Below, in pieces: positions 16,940 through 25,589 of a DNA stretch of 64,000 bases. The number at the start of each line of letters is the position of its first letter. Within the stretch, counting starts at the first letter, position 1. Location of the stretch: contig NZ_SHKS01000002.1 in the NCBI RefSeq assembly GCF_004217285.1, forward strand, positions 62,001-126,000. The letters run 5' to 3'. The notes under the pieces are model-generated. The model ran no database searches. It saw nothing but the letters and a program-made list of their open reading frames with translations, and was not told where the DNA came from. Origin of the DNA: Streptomyces sp. BK239. Lineage in GTDB: Bacteria; Actinomycetota; Actinomycetes; Streptomycetales; Streptomycetaceae. The position numbers and the translations under genes are program-made.

Positions 16940-18069
16940 CCAAGGCACTGCTCAACCACCGCGCCGAGGGGCCCGTTTCCGCGCCCGCGCTGCTGCTCGG
17001 CCCCTCGCTGGGGACCTCGTACGCCCTGTGGGACAAGGTCGCGCCCGAACTGTCCGCCGCCCACCGGGTGATCCGCTGGGATCTGCCCGGACACGGCGGC
17101 TCGGCGGCCGAGTTGATCGGGCCGGGCGCCACCGTCGGGGATCTCGCCGCCCTGGTGCTGGCGCTCGCCGACGCGCTGGGCGTGGAGCGCTTCGCGTACG
17201 CCGGGGTGTCGTTGGGCGGCGCTGTCGGCCTGCACCTCGCGGCGCACCACCCCGAGCGGGTGTCCTCGCTGGCGGTGGTCTGCTCCTCGGCCCACTTCAA
17301 CGGGGCGCAGCCGTGGCGGGAGCGGGCCGCGCTGGTGCGTCGCGAGGGGCTCGCGGAGTTGGCCGCCGGGGCGGACGCCCGCTGGTTCACGCCCGGGTTC
17401 ACCGTCCCGGAGCTGGTCGCCGACCACCGGGACGCCGACCCCGGGGCGTACGCCGCCTGCTGTGACGCGCTGGCCGCGTTCGACCTGCGGAAGCTGCTGC
17501 CGCAGATCTCGGCGCCCACGCTGGCGGTCGCCGGGCGCGAGGACCCGGCGACGCCGCCCGCGCATCTGCGGGAGATCGCGGACGCGGTGCCGGGCGCCGC
17601 GCTGGTCGAGATCCCCGGGGCCTCGCACCTGGCGCCTGCGGAGCGGCCGGAGGCGGTGCTGACGGCGCTGCGCGCCCACTTCGACGGGGACGCCCGGCGC
17701 GGGACGGAGGTCCGCCGCCAGGTGCTGGGCGACGCGCATGTGGACCGGGCGCAGGCCCGGCAGAGCGCGTTCACGGCCCGCTTCCAGGACTTCATCTCGC
17801 GGTACGCCTGGGGGGAGATCTGGACCGACCCGACCCTCAGCCGCCGGGAACGCAGCATGATCACCCTGACCGCACTGGTGGCCCACGGCCACCTCGACGA
17901 ACTGGCCATGCATGTGCGCGCGGCCCGGCGTAACGGTCTCACCCCGGAGGAGATCGCCGCGGTCCTGCTGCAGACGGCCGTCTACTGCGGCGTCCCGGCG
18001 GCGAACGCCGCCTTCGCCACGGCTCAGCGGGTGCTGGCCGAGGAGGGCCCCGCCGACGGCGGCGTCTGA
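16936..18069 (+). CDS. pcaL: fused enol-lactone hydrolase / carboxymuconolactone decarboxylase
   Basis: 377 residues joining two enzymes. Residues 1-245 are an alpha/beta hydrolase (PcaD part) with nucleophile motif GVSLGG near residue 92 and the histidine in GASHLAP. Residues about 255-370 are a carboxymuconolactone decarboxylase (PcaC part) with SRYAWGEIWTDPTLSRRERS and HVRAARRNGLTPEEIAAVLL. Together they turn carboxymuconolactone into 3-oxoadipate. The PcaL fusion is normal for actinobacteria. TTG start overlaps the pcaB stop. It ends the operon and is convergent with the AAA/TPR gene. Confidence 0.94.
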   Translation: MTKALLNHRAEGPVSAPALLLGPSLGTSYALWDKVAPELSAAHRVIRWDLPGHGGSAAELIGPGATVGDLAALVLALADALGVERFAYAGVSLGGAVGLHLAAHHPERVSSLAVVCSSAHFNGAQPWRERAALVRREGLAELAAGADARWFTPGFTVPELVADHRDADPGAYAACCDALAAFDLRKLLPQISAPTLAVAGREDPATPPAHLREIADAVPGAALVEIPGASHLAPAERPEAVLTALRAHFDGDARRGTEVRRQVLGDAHVDRAQARQSAFTARFQDFISRYAWGEIWTDPTLSRRERSMITLTALVAHGHLDELAMHVRAARRNGLTPEEIAAVLLQTAVYCGVPAANAAFATAQRVLAEEGPADGGV

Positions 18070-18082
18070 ACCGGGAGTGGAG

Positions 18083-20794
18083 TCAGCGGCGGGTCTGGCC
18101 GGGGACCAGCCCCACCTGGGGTGCGCCGAGACCGTCCAGTGCCTGCTGGGCCTTGACGACCAGGCCGTCCGCGCCGCAGGAGCGGGCCAGGGTGAGACCG
18201 CGGTGCAGTTCGGACACCGAGCGGGCGGCGATGCCGTGTTCGACGCGGGCCGCCGCGTGCTCGTACTGGCAGGGTGAGGCCTCCAGGTAGGCGACGGCCT
18301 GGGCGGTCAGCCGGACCGCGCGCTGGCCGGTCTCCAGGGCGGCGGCGCAGCGCAGGGCCTCGCCGATCGCGGTGTCGGTGCCGAAGCGTTCGGCCTGGCG
18401 GCGGGCGTCGGAGGCGAGGCGGGCCGCACGCGCCGGGTCCTCGGTGGCGAGGGCGCGGGCGAGGTCGACGGCCCAAGGGACCATGACGGGGTTGAGGTGG
18501 CCGCGGACGGCCGCCGCCTTCTCGGCCTCCTCCAGTTCGTTGACGGCGTCCTTGGTGCGGCCTACGGCGAGCAGCAGCCGGCCCCGCACGGACCGCGGGT
18601 CGGGCAGCACGATCGTGGACGGGTAGGGCGGGGCGAATCCGTGCTGTTCGGCCATCTGCCACGCCTCGTCGACATGGCCGCGGGCGAGCAGCGTGTCGAC
18701 GAGGTTGCAGGTGGCCGACCAGTACAGGGGCAGGCCGCGGCCGACGCGCTCGGCGAGCCGCAGCGACTCCCGCAGGGACTTCTCCGCGTCCTTCAGACGG
18801 CCCCGGCGGCGGTGGCCGAGCCCGAGGTAGGCGTGGGCGAGGGCGAGGTGGCCGCCGCTCCAGCCGGCCGTCTCGTAGGCGCGCAGGGCCTCGTTGAAGA
18901 GGGCCTCGGCGCGGTCGAGGCGGTCGGTGTAGGCGTAGGAGCTGGCCAGCATCATCAGCAGTTCGAGGCCCCATTCGGGGTCGGTCCAGCCGAGTCCGGG
19001 CGCGAGGCGGCCGTTGACGAGGGCCCGGTCGCAGTACTCGACGACCTCCTCGGCGTTCTCGCCGTGGGTCATGGCGTCGAAGCCGCGCAGGATGAGCAGG
19101 GCGCGTTCGGCGTTGTCGCGGCCGGCGCAGGTCGCTGCGAGCGAGGCGAGTCTCTGCGAGCGGGCCGGGGAGGCGGTCTCGCCGGCGTGCACGCCCTCCC
19201 ACATGAACTGCACGGCCTGCAGCCGCATCCGCGCCGGTCCCGGCGGCTGCCGGGCGACCTCGGCCTCGACCGTGCGCACGGCCTCCGCCATCTGGTCGTT
19301 GTGCAGGAGGGCCTGGGAGAGGCGGAAGATGGCGTCGACGCGTTCGCCGCCGTCGAGGCCCGGCATGGCGAGCGCCGCCCGCAGGTGCTCGATGGTCTTC
19401 GCGGGTGCGGTGAGGTGGGTGGCGCTGCCCAACTCGTGCAGTACACGGGCGTGGACGTCGGGCGGGGGCGGTTCCTGCAGGGCGCGTTCCAGGCAGAGGC
19501 GGGCCGCGTCGGGGGCGCCGACGGCGAGGTGTTCGCGGGCCGCGCCGCGCAGTTGCTCGACGAGTTCCTCGTCGCCCTCGGGGTGGACCTGGACCAGGTG
19601 GCGGGAGGCGGCTGCGAGACCCTTGCCGGCGTCGGTGACGACCGCGGCGGCGATGCCGTGCATCGCGGTGCGCAGGCTCGGCGGGATGGACTCGTAGATC
19701 GCGGAGGCGATCAGGGGGTGGAGGAACTCCAGGTCGCCGTCGGCGGAGGGCATGGCCGCCGGGTCGGGCGCGGTCAGGATGCGGGCGCTGCGCAGCAGTT
19801 CGGCGCAGCGGGCCGCGTCCTCGCGGCTCATGACGGCGAGCCGGGCGGCCTCGTCGACGGAGATGTCGGTGCCGAGGATGGCGGCCGCCATCGCGAACCG
19901 GTGGGCGTCGACGCCGAGTTCCTCCAGGCGGGCGACGAGTCCGCCGCCTCGGGCGGAGCGGTTGAGGGGGCGCAGTTCGGTGGCGGAGGGCTCGCTCGGG
20001 TCGAGTTCGCTCTCCTGCACTTTGGCGAGGAGTTCGACGGTCTCGTAGGGGTTGCCGCCGGTGACGGCCCACACCTCGCGGCAGAACGGGTCGTCGGCGT
20101 GCGCGCCGAGGGTGTCGCGGGTCAGGCCCGCCACGGCGTCCGGGGTGAGGGCGCTCAGGCTGGTCACGGAGTGCGCGGCGGCGCCGGAGATCGCGTCGAG
20201 GTGTCCGGCGGCGTCGCCCCTGACGTCGGGCCTGCGGGCGATGACGAGCAGGACGGACAGGTGGTCGAGGCGTTCGGTGAAGGCGGCGAGCCAGCGCAGG
20301 GTCTCCTGGTCGGCCCAGTGCGCGTCGTCGACGAGCAGCACCAGCGGGTAGTAGCGGGCGGCCAGCCGGCTCACGGCGGCGACCAGGCCGTCGCACACGC
20401 CCTGCGGGTCGGCGTGGCCCGCGACGGGTTCGGCGATGCCGAGGGCGGGGCCGGCGATGTCGTACCAGTCGCCGAGGTACTCGCGGGCCTCCTCCGGCAG
20501 CAGCGACAGCAGCGCGGGCTGCAGCAGTTGGCGTACGACGTTGAAGGGGACGGACCGCAGGGTCTCGCCGCCTCGCGCCGACCACACGGTGCAGCCGCGG
20601 GCCTCCGCGATGCGGCGGGTCTCGGCCAGCAGCGTCGTCTTGCCCAGGCCCGCCTCGCCCCGCAGCACGTGCACATGGCCCGAGGAGGAGCGGTCGGCGC
20701 GGAGCGCCTCCACCGCCCGCTCGATGGCGGCGACTTCCGCGTCGCGCTCCCACAGGGAAGCCGAGGCGGCCGCCGCCGGCCGTACCTCCGTCAT
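18083..20794 (-). CDS. large AAA ATPase with TPR region, no LuxR tail
   Basis: 903 residues built like the MalT/LAL (large LuxR) regulators. An N-terminal AAA module has Walker A GEAGLGKTT (residues 46-54) and Walker B LVLLVDDAHWAD (about 151-162). A long helical TPR-like part runs from about residue 430 to the end. The C-terminal LuxR helix-turn-helix of true LAL regulators is absent: the protein ends in VKAQQALDGLGAPQVGLVPG. It may act through a partner or be a non-DNA-binding sensor. ATG 20794 follows GGGGAGG. A role in pca control is possible only by position and is not supported otherwise. Confidence 0.8.
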   Translation of the reverse strand: MTEVRPAAAASASLWERDAEVAAIERAVEALRADRSSSGHVHVLRGEAGLGKTTLLAETRRIAEARGCTVWSARGGETLRSVPFNVVRQLLQPALLSLLPEEAREYLGDWYDIAGPALGIAEPVAGHADPQGVCDGLVAAVSRLAARYYPLVLLVDDAHWADQETLRWLAAFTERLDHLSVLLVIARRPDVRGDAAGHLDAISGAAAHSVTSLSALTPDAVAGLTRDTLGAHADDPFCREVWAVTGGNPYETVELLAKVQESELDPSEPSATELRPLNRSARGGGLVARLEELGVDAHRFAMAAAILGTDISVDEAARLAVMSREDAARCAELLRSARILTAPDPAAMPSADGDLEFLHPLIASAIYESIPPSLRTAMHGIAAAVVTDAGKGLAAASRHLVQVHPEGDEELVEQLRGAAREHLAVGAPDAARLCLERALQEPPPPDVHARVLHELGSATHLTAPAKTIEHLRAALAMPGLDGGERVDAIFRLSQALLHNDQMAEAVRTVEAEVARQPPGPARMRLQAVQFMWEGVHAGETASPARSQRLASLAATCAGRDNAERALLILRGFDAMTHGENAEEVVEYCDRALVNGRLAPGLGWTDPEWGLELLMMLASSYAYTDRLDRAEALFNEALRAYETAGWSGGHLALAHAYLGLGHRRRGRLKDAEKSLRESLRLAERVGRGLPLYWSATCNLVDTLLARGHVDEAWQMAEQHGFAPPYPSTIVLPDPRSVRGRLLLAVGRTKDAVNELEEAEKAAAVRGHLNPVMVPWAVDLARALATEDPARAARLASDARRQAERFGTDTAIGEALRCAAALETGQRAVRLTAQAVAYLEASPCQYEHAAARVEHGIAARSVSELHRGLTLARSCGADGLVVKAQQALDGLGAPQVGLVPGQTRR

Positions 20795-21195
20795 CCCGCT
20801 ACCTCCCCAAGTCGCCCGAACGACGTACAGACCTTGAGCGTAGCCCTCCGGCGGCCCGCGCGGGGGCGGTCGGGCCAGCTGTTGCCTCCACGGGTGACGG
20901 CGAGCGGGCCGAGCCGCCCCGACGGGCCTGCGCAGGAGACTCCGGAGCGTCAACGCCGTTCGGCGCGCGTCGAATTGACGTCGCGTTTCGGCCAGGGCGC
21001 CTCGCCGGGCTCCGGGCGGCCGGCCCGCACGGGAGGGAGGGCGCCGCCGGTGTCCGGAGGGCGCGCCCGCGCAGGGGGGACGGCGTGCGACGGCGTCGGG
21101 GGGCTCGCGCGGCGGGGGCGCGCCGGTCACCATGGGGAGGCACGGGACGGCATCCCTCTCATCCGACTTTCACCGACGCCTCATACGGTGGGGAC
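20795..21195. other. divergent promoter region without a gene
   Basis: A 401-bp gap between the divergent AAA/TPR and DUF2510 genes. It must hold both promoters. A weak inverted repeat CGTCAA...TTGACG lies at 20948-20980. No reading frame here looks like a protein. Confidence 0.4.
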
Positions 21196-22188
21196 ATGAC
21201 GCAGGTGACTCCCCCCGGGTGGTACCCCGACCCCGGGCAGACAAGTGACGGTCCCGCCACCGAGCGCTGGTGGGACGGCGGTGCGTGGACGGACCGGACC
21301 CGCCCCGCGGGCTCGGCCGCCGCGTGGGGTCCGCCGGCGCAGGGGCCGGCCGCCGCGCCCTACCCGGCGCACTCCGCCTATCCGCAGTACCCGGCGGCGC
21401 CGCCCGGCAAGGGCGGACGGCGCGGGCTGCGGACCGGCATAGCCGTCGCGGCGGCCGTGGCGGTGCTGACCAGCATCGGGATCGGCGTGTACGCGCTGAC
21501 CAAGAACGACGGCGGCTCGGGCGACCCCGGCACGGCGCAGGGGCCCGGCGGCCGGGGCGGTCCCGGCGGGCAGGACGGCGGCGGGGGCGGCCCGTTCGGC
21601 GACTCGGAGGGCTCCGACGGCTCTCCCGGGTCGCCCCGCGGGTCCGCGCCCCCGGAGATCAAGAGCGGTGCGGTGACGGACCCGCTCAACGGGATCAGCA
21701 TCCCCATCCCGGCCGGCTGGACGGGGCAGCAGATGACCGGGGGCGCTCAGGTGACCTCCGACTCCGCCTACAAGTGCCCCGGCGACACCACCAAGACGTG
21801 CACCAAGGGCGGTGTGTACTCGGCCCCCGCCGAGGTGCTGGGCGCCAAGGGTTCCACGGCGGAGGCGATCGCCAAGGCGGACATCGAGGCGAACGCGAAG
21901 GAGTCCTACGGCGGCACCACCTACGGCGCGATCACCTCGCACCAGGTGCTCGCCTCGCAGGCGGTGACGGTGGCCGGGCAGAAGGGCTACCTGGTCCGCT
22001 GGAAGGCGATCACCAGCAAAGGCGCGGACGGCTTCGTCGAGTCCCTGGCGTTCCCGGCACCGGCCGACGCCAAGCGGTTCGTCGTCCTGCGCTTCGGAGT
22101 GGACGCCGACCAGAGCCCGTCGGTGATCGACACCATCACCAAGGGAATCAAGCCGGCGAAGGGCGGGGGAAACGGCCAGGACGTGTGA
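21196..22188 (+). CDS. DUF2510 membrane-anchored secreted-domain protein
   Basis: 330 residues. It opens with the DUF2510 motif (PPGWYPDPGQ and RWWDGGAWTDRTR), then a proline-rich segment and one membrane helix (about residues 81-102, IAVAAAVAVLTSIGIGVYAL). A glycine-rich linker and an extracellular domain beginning DPLNGISIPIPAGWTG follow. Such proteins are common and poorly known in Streptomyces; the C-terminal domain resembles those thought to sense or bind at the cell surface. ATG 21196 follows GGTGGGG. The hairpin at 22201-22220 ends the transcript. Confidence 0.78.
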   Translation: MTQVTPPGWYPDPGQTSDGPATERWWDGGAWTDRTRPAGSAAAWGPPAQGPAAAPYPAHSAYPQYPAAPPGKGGRRGLRTGIAVAAAVAVLTSIGIGVYALTKNDGGSGDPGTAQGPGGRGGPGGQDGGGGGPFGDSEGSDGSPGSPRGSAPPEIKSGAVTDPLNGISIPIPAGWTGQQMTGGAQVTSDSAYKCPGDTTKTCTKGGVYSAPAEVLGAKGSTAEAIAKADIEANAKESYGGTTYGAITSHQVLASQAVTVAGQKGYLVRWKAITSKGADGFVESLAFPAPADAKRFVVLRFGVDADQSPSVIDTITKGIKPAKGGGNGQDV

Positions 22189-22856
22189 GGCGCCTTGACG
22201 GGCGCCCCGGCCGGGGCGCCTGAGGACGGACGGCCGGGCCCCGCCCTGGACTACCGCAGCAGGAATCCTGCAGCCGCACAGCCGGCGGCGCACCGCGGAC
22301 TGCCGGGGCCGGGACGCCTGAGCCGAGCGGCCGGCGGCGCACCGCGGGCGACCGGACGGCCACGGCCCCCGCCCTGCGCTACCGGCCCGGGCGGGCCATG
22401 CGGGCGCGGGCCGACTCACCGGGCGGCCGGGGGCGCACCGCAGGCTGCAGGGCCGGGACGCCTGAGCCGAGCGGCCGGCGGCGCACCGCGGGCGGCCGGA
22501 CGGCCATGGCCCCCGCCCTGCGCTACCGGCCCGGGCGGGCCGCGCGGGCGAGTGTCGGATCACCGAGCGGCCCGAGGGCGGACCGTGCAGGACAGCAGGA
22601 GGTCGAAGGCGAAGCAGCCCTGCCCGTCGATGTCGTCGCCGCTTGCTGCGGCAAGCCCCTCCACCGCGTCGGGATGGCTGGTGCGGCACTCGCCTTCCGG
22701 TTGCGCCGCCAGGCGGGGTTCAGCCGGATCTCGATCTCGTCGGACCCTGCCTCCGGCGCCGGCTCGGCAGGATCCGGTTCGTCACCCGGAGTCCGGCCGG
22801 CCCCGCGCGGGGTCGAACAGCGCGGGCGTCGGCGCTGCCGGGCTCGCGGACCGGGC
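22189..22856. repeat. degenerate 144-bp tandem repeat region without a gene
   Basis: A 668-bp gene-free gap. A segment from 22306 is repeated from 22450, 144 bp later, and stays nearly identical for about 110 bases (for example GGGACGCCTGAGCCGAGCGG in both). A poorer third copy lies upstream near 22215-22300. All frames are low-complexity. The rest, to 22856, shows no gene. Confidence 0.6.
22201..22220. terminator. perfect 20-bp palindrome after the DUF2510 gene
   Basis: GGCGCCCCGGCCGGGGCGCC, 12 bp after the stop codon; it folds as an 8-bp stem with a GGCC loop. It is a likely intrinsic terminator without a U-run. Confidence 0.65.
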
Positions 22857-24368
22857 TCACGCCTGTGCGAGCAGGGGATCGTAGGGGGTGGTGCGTCGGC
22901 GGCCGGTCATGAAGGACAGGAAGTCCTTGACGAATGCGCTGTGCGTGTACGCCGTCCCGGCGCCGGTCGTGTCGCGGTGGAAGGCGGTGCGGAACAGGGC
23001 GCGGTATTCATCGGCGTCGATGGTCTGGTTTCCGTCTTTGTCGGTGACGTCGAAGAGGACTTCCGCGACCCGGATCAGTGCGGGTCCGGCCATGGAGGGG
23101 GCGGCCACGGCATATTCGTGCGCGCTGATGCGGCCGTCGCCGTCGGCGTCGACGGCGGCCTGCAGTTCCCGCCACCAGTCGGCGAAGGCGTTGTACAGCC
23201 GGGTCTCCTCGGGTTCGTCCAGGTCGAGACGGCTGGACAGCTCGCGGGCCATGGCGGCGAGGTCGGGCCAGTCCAGGTAACCGTTGCCGGTCTGGTCCAG
23301 CACCTGTGTGAAGAACTCCTCGGCGCTGCGCAGCGTTTCGCCTTCCGGGGCGGGTTCCGGCTCGGCGGGGAGAGGGGTGACGAGCCGGACGAGGGCCGCG
23401 GCCCGGTTCATCTTGTCGCGCAGGGCGGTGATCGTGCGGGCTCGCGGGTCGTCGCTGTCGGGTGAGAGGAACAGCAGGTCGGTGATGGCGCCGGCGTTGA
23501 TCCAGCCGCCCGGCAGGAGGCGGGCCAGGCCGGCGGCCAGGTAGGCGCCTTGCATCAGGGTCTGCGCGCCGGGCACTTCCGGCAGCCCCGCCCGCCGGCG
23601 GAACGGCTCGGGCAGGGACGCCACGGTGATCGCCCCGATGACAGGGCCGGCCACCACGCGTCCGGCCCCCCACAGGGTGGGCAGTCCGGTCAGCAGTGGC
23701 GGGGCGGGGAGGTGGTCGAAGAGCTTGTACAGGATGATGTGCATCGCCTCCGTGTTCTCCAGTTCCTCCTCCACCACCCGGTCGTAGTACTGCCAGAACT
23801 GCTGCAAGGTGGGCGGCAGATGGCCGGCCTCATCTCCCATGGCGGCGAGGAACGCCTGGAACTCCGTGTACAGCCGCTCCATGGCGTGCTGCTCGAGGGG
23901 CTGGCCGCCGAGTCGGCACATGGTGACGGCGCTCTCGAACAGTGTCGCCACCACCCAAGCCCGTACGTCGGGGGACATCGCGTCGTAGGAGCGGCCTTGC
24001 GGGTCGGTGCCGTTCAGCCGTGCGTGCAGGCGGTTGAGCCGGGCCGCCTCCCTTTGCCGGACGTGATCGTCGGCACCGAACATGCGCTGCATGCTCAGGA
24101 AGGTGTTGCGCAGCCGCCGCCAGGGATGGGCGACGAACGTGGAGTTGTCGATCAGGGCGGCGCCGATCTGCGGGTGGGCCGCCTCCAGGACGGTCGCCCG
24201 GACCATGGCCAGTGCCCAGCGCGGGTCGTTGAAGAACTCGTCGAACTGCGAGCCGGGCCCGAACAACGGCTCCGTCGCCTCCTCCCCGGTGAGGGGATGT
24301 GATGCGCCGCCGGAACGTGTGGCGTAGGCTCCGTTGCTCCCTCGGGAACCACTGTCTGCGTGGGTCAC
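22857..24368 (-). CDS. DUF2236 (MpaB/Lcp-like) oxygenase fused to three EF-hands
   Basis: 503 residues. The N-terminal half (about 44-290) is a DUF2236 domain with the family block HPQIGAALIDNSTF ... PWRRLRNTF and the FFNDPRWALAMVRATVLEAAHP lead-in (given in part). DUF2236 includes the fungal MpaB oxygenase and the bacterial rubber oxygenase Lcp, both haem enzymes acting on isoprenoid chains. The C-terminal half carries three calcium-binding loops: DQTGNGYLDWPD (near 357), DADGDGRISAHE (near 403) and DKDGNQTIDADE (near 441). No signal peptide or membrane anchor is evident. Its ATG overlaps the stop of the cis-prenyltransferase gene (ATGA), so the two should act in one pathway. The substrate is inference. 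Confidence 0.8.
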   Translation of the reverse strand: MTHADSGSRGSNGAYATRSGGASHPLTGEEATEPLFGPGSQFDEFFNDPRWALAMVRATVLEAAHPQIGAALIDNSTFVAHPWRRLRNTFLSMQRMFGADDHVRQREAARLNRLHARLNGTDPQGRSYDAMSPDVRAWVVATLFESAVTMCRLGGQPLEQHAMERLYTEFQAFLAAMGDEAGHLPPTLQQFWQYYDRVVEEELENTEAMHIILYKLFDHLPAPPLLTGLPTLWGAGRVVAGPVIGAITVASLPEPFRRRAGLPEVPGAQTLMQGAYLAAGLARLLPGGWINAGAITDLLFLSPDSDDPRARTITALRDKMNRAAALVRLVTPLPAEPEPAPEGETLRSAEEFFTQVLDQTGNGYLDWPDLAAMARELSSRLDLDEPEETRLYNAFADWWRELQAAVDADGDGRISAHEYAVAAPSMAGPALIRVAEVLFDVTDKDGNQTIDADEYRALFRTAFHRDTTGAGTAYTHSAFVKDFLSFMTGRRRTTPYDPLLAQA

Positions 24369-25138
24369 GGCCGATGTTCTCCGTTCTGATGCGGCAGCAC
24401 GTCACCGAAGCGGCGCTCCCGCTGCCGGTAGGTGTGCAGGCACTCGAGGAAGTGCGATGCGCGGAAGTCGGGCCACAGCACCGGCGGGAACACCCATTCG
24501 GCATAGGCGACCTGCCAGAGCATGAAGTTGGAGATCCTCTGCTCCCCGGAGGTCCGGATGACCAGGTCGACGTCGGGGGTGTCCGGGAAGCGCAGGTGGG
24601 CGGCGAAGCTCTCCTCGGACACCGCTTCGGCCGGCACTCCGCTGCGGATCATGGAGCGTGCGGCCTCCACGATGTCCCTGCGCCCGCCGTGGTCGAAGGC
24701 GATGGTCAGCGTCATGCCGCGGTTGCCGCCCGTCAGGGTCGTCAGGTCGGCGAAGTCCCGGGTGAGCGCCGCGGGCACCCGCGGATCGGTCACGCCGAGG
24801 AAGCGGCAGCGGATGCCGCGCGCGTGCAGCAGCGGGGCGTGTTTGCGCACCACGCGGCGCACCAGGTGCATGAGGAAGTCGACCTCGGTGCTCGGGCGGC
24901 GCCAGTTCTCCGTGGAGAACGCGTAAAGGCTCAACCATCCGACACCGGCCGAACGGGCCGCCTCGATGACGTCGATCACCGCCGTCTCCGCGGCACGGTG
25001 CCCCGACGTCCGCGGCAGCGACCGTTGTGCCGCCCACCGCCCGTTGCCGTCCATCACGCAAGCGACGTGACGGGGCAACCCGCGCGACAACTCGCCGCCC
25101 GGTCCAGTGCGCCCCGCGAGAGCATGCCGTGGTGTCAC
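24365..25138 (-). CDS. cis-prenyltransferase (undecaprenyl diphosphate synthase family)
   Basis: 257 residues with all family regions: HVACVMDGNGRWA (catalytic D30), SLYAFSTENWRRP, GMTLTIAFDHGGRRDI, and RTSGEQRISNFMLWQVAYAEW (given in part by RTSGEQRISNF). Members add isopentenyl units in Z geometry to make the cell-wall lipid carrier or shorter Z-prenyl diphosphates. It is coupled to a DUF2236-EF-hand gene, not to cell-wall genes, so it is probably a second, specialised enzyme and not the housekeeping UppS. The product chain length cannot be read. The start is the ATG (MTPRHALAG) at 25138. Confidence 0.9.
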   Translation of the reverse strand: MTPRHALAGRTGPGGELSRGLPRHVACVMDGNGRWAAQRSLPRTSGHRAAETAVIDVIEAARSAGVGWLSLYAFSTENWRRPSTEVDFLMHLVRRVVRKHAPLLHARGIRCRFLGVTDPRVPAALTRDFADLTTLTGGNRGMTLTIAFDHGGRRDIVEAARSMIRSGVPAEAVSEESFAAHLRFPDTPDVDLVIRTSGEQRISNFMLWQVAYAEWVFPPVLWPDFRASHFLECLHTYRQRERRFGDVLPHQNGEHRP

Positions 25139-25532
25139 ATCCGCCCCCAGAATCGTGACGTCTGCCCCGGGCGGGAGAAGGACCGGCCAGGCCCTTCACC
25201 ACCTCCAAGGCGACTGCCCACCCACCGCACGTCGCTTCATGCGTCAGCAAGAAGCGACTCGATACGCTGACTGCTCCTCAGGCTGCCAGCCCACGGCTTC
25301 GCGGGGAGTGCCGGTTCTGCCTCTTTCACTCTTCGCACTCCAGTCCCGAGCCGACCCCGTGCCCTTCGCTGTGCGGCCGTGCCGCCGCTGCCGGCCTCGG
25401 ATCGCGGCGCCGCGTGTTGTGCAGTGGGGACGCCGATCTCGTAGAGGAGCGCGGACAGGTGATCGGGGTGGGCCGCAGAGCGCTTGACCTTACCCTCAGG
25501 GGCAAGATTTAGCGTTCTTCGAGGTGAGAGGC
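25139..25532. other. gap holding a MerR-type promoter
   Basis: The part from 25139 to about 25470 shows no gene on either strand. The end holds the MerR-type promoter listed separately. Confidence 0.45.
25484..25515 (+). promoter_or_regulatory. MerR-type promoter with operator in the spacer
   Basis: TTGACC at 25484, then CTTACCCTCAGGGGCAAG, a dyad with CTT..CCC and GGG..AAG arms inside the -35/-10 spacer, then the AT-richer ATTTAG. This is the layout MerR proteins twist to switch a promoter on. It drives the truncated MerR start and the peroxiredoxin behind it. Confidence 0.6.
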
Positions 25533-25589
25533 ATGCGGATAGGTGAGCTGGCCCGGCGAGCGGGTGTACGGCGCCATGGTCAGCCTTGA
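25533..25589 (+). pseudogene. first codons of a MerR-family regulator
   Basis: After a GAGGTGAGAG ribosome site the frame reads MRIGELARRAGV, the usual start of a MerR helix-turn-helix, then leaves the family (RRHGQP) and stops at 25589. Only about 12 codons of the regulator remain; the peroxiredoxin follows at once in another frame. This looks like a deletion that joined the two genes. Confidence 0.7.

Noticed and set aside
24365..25138. Housekeeping undecaprenyl diphosphate synthase
   Set aside because: Coupling to a DUF2236-EF-hand gene and lack of cell-wall neighbours make a specialised enzyme more likely, though this cannot be excluded by sequence alone.
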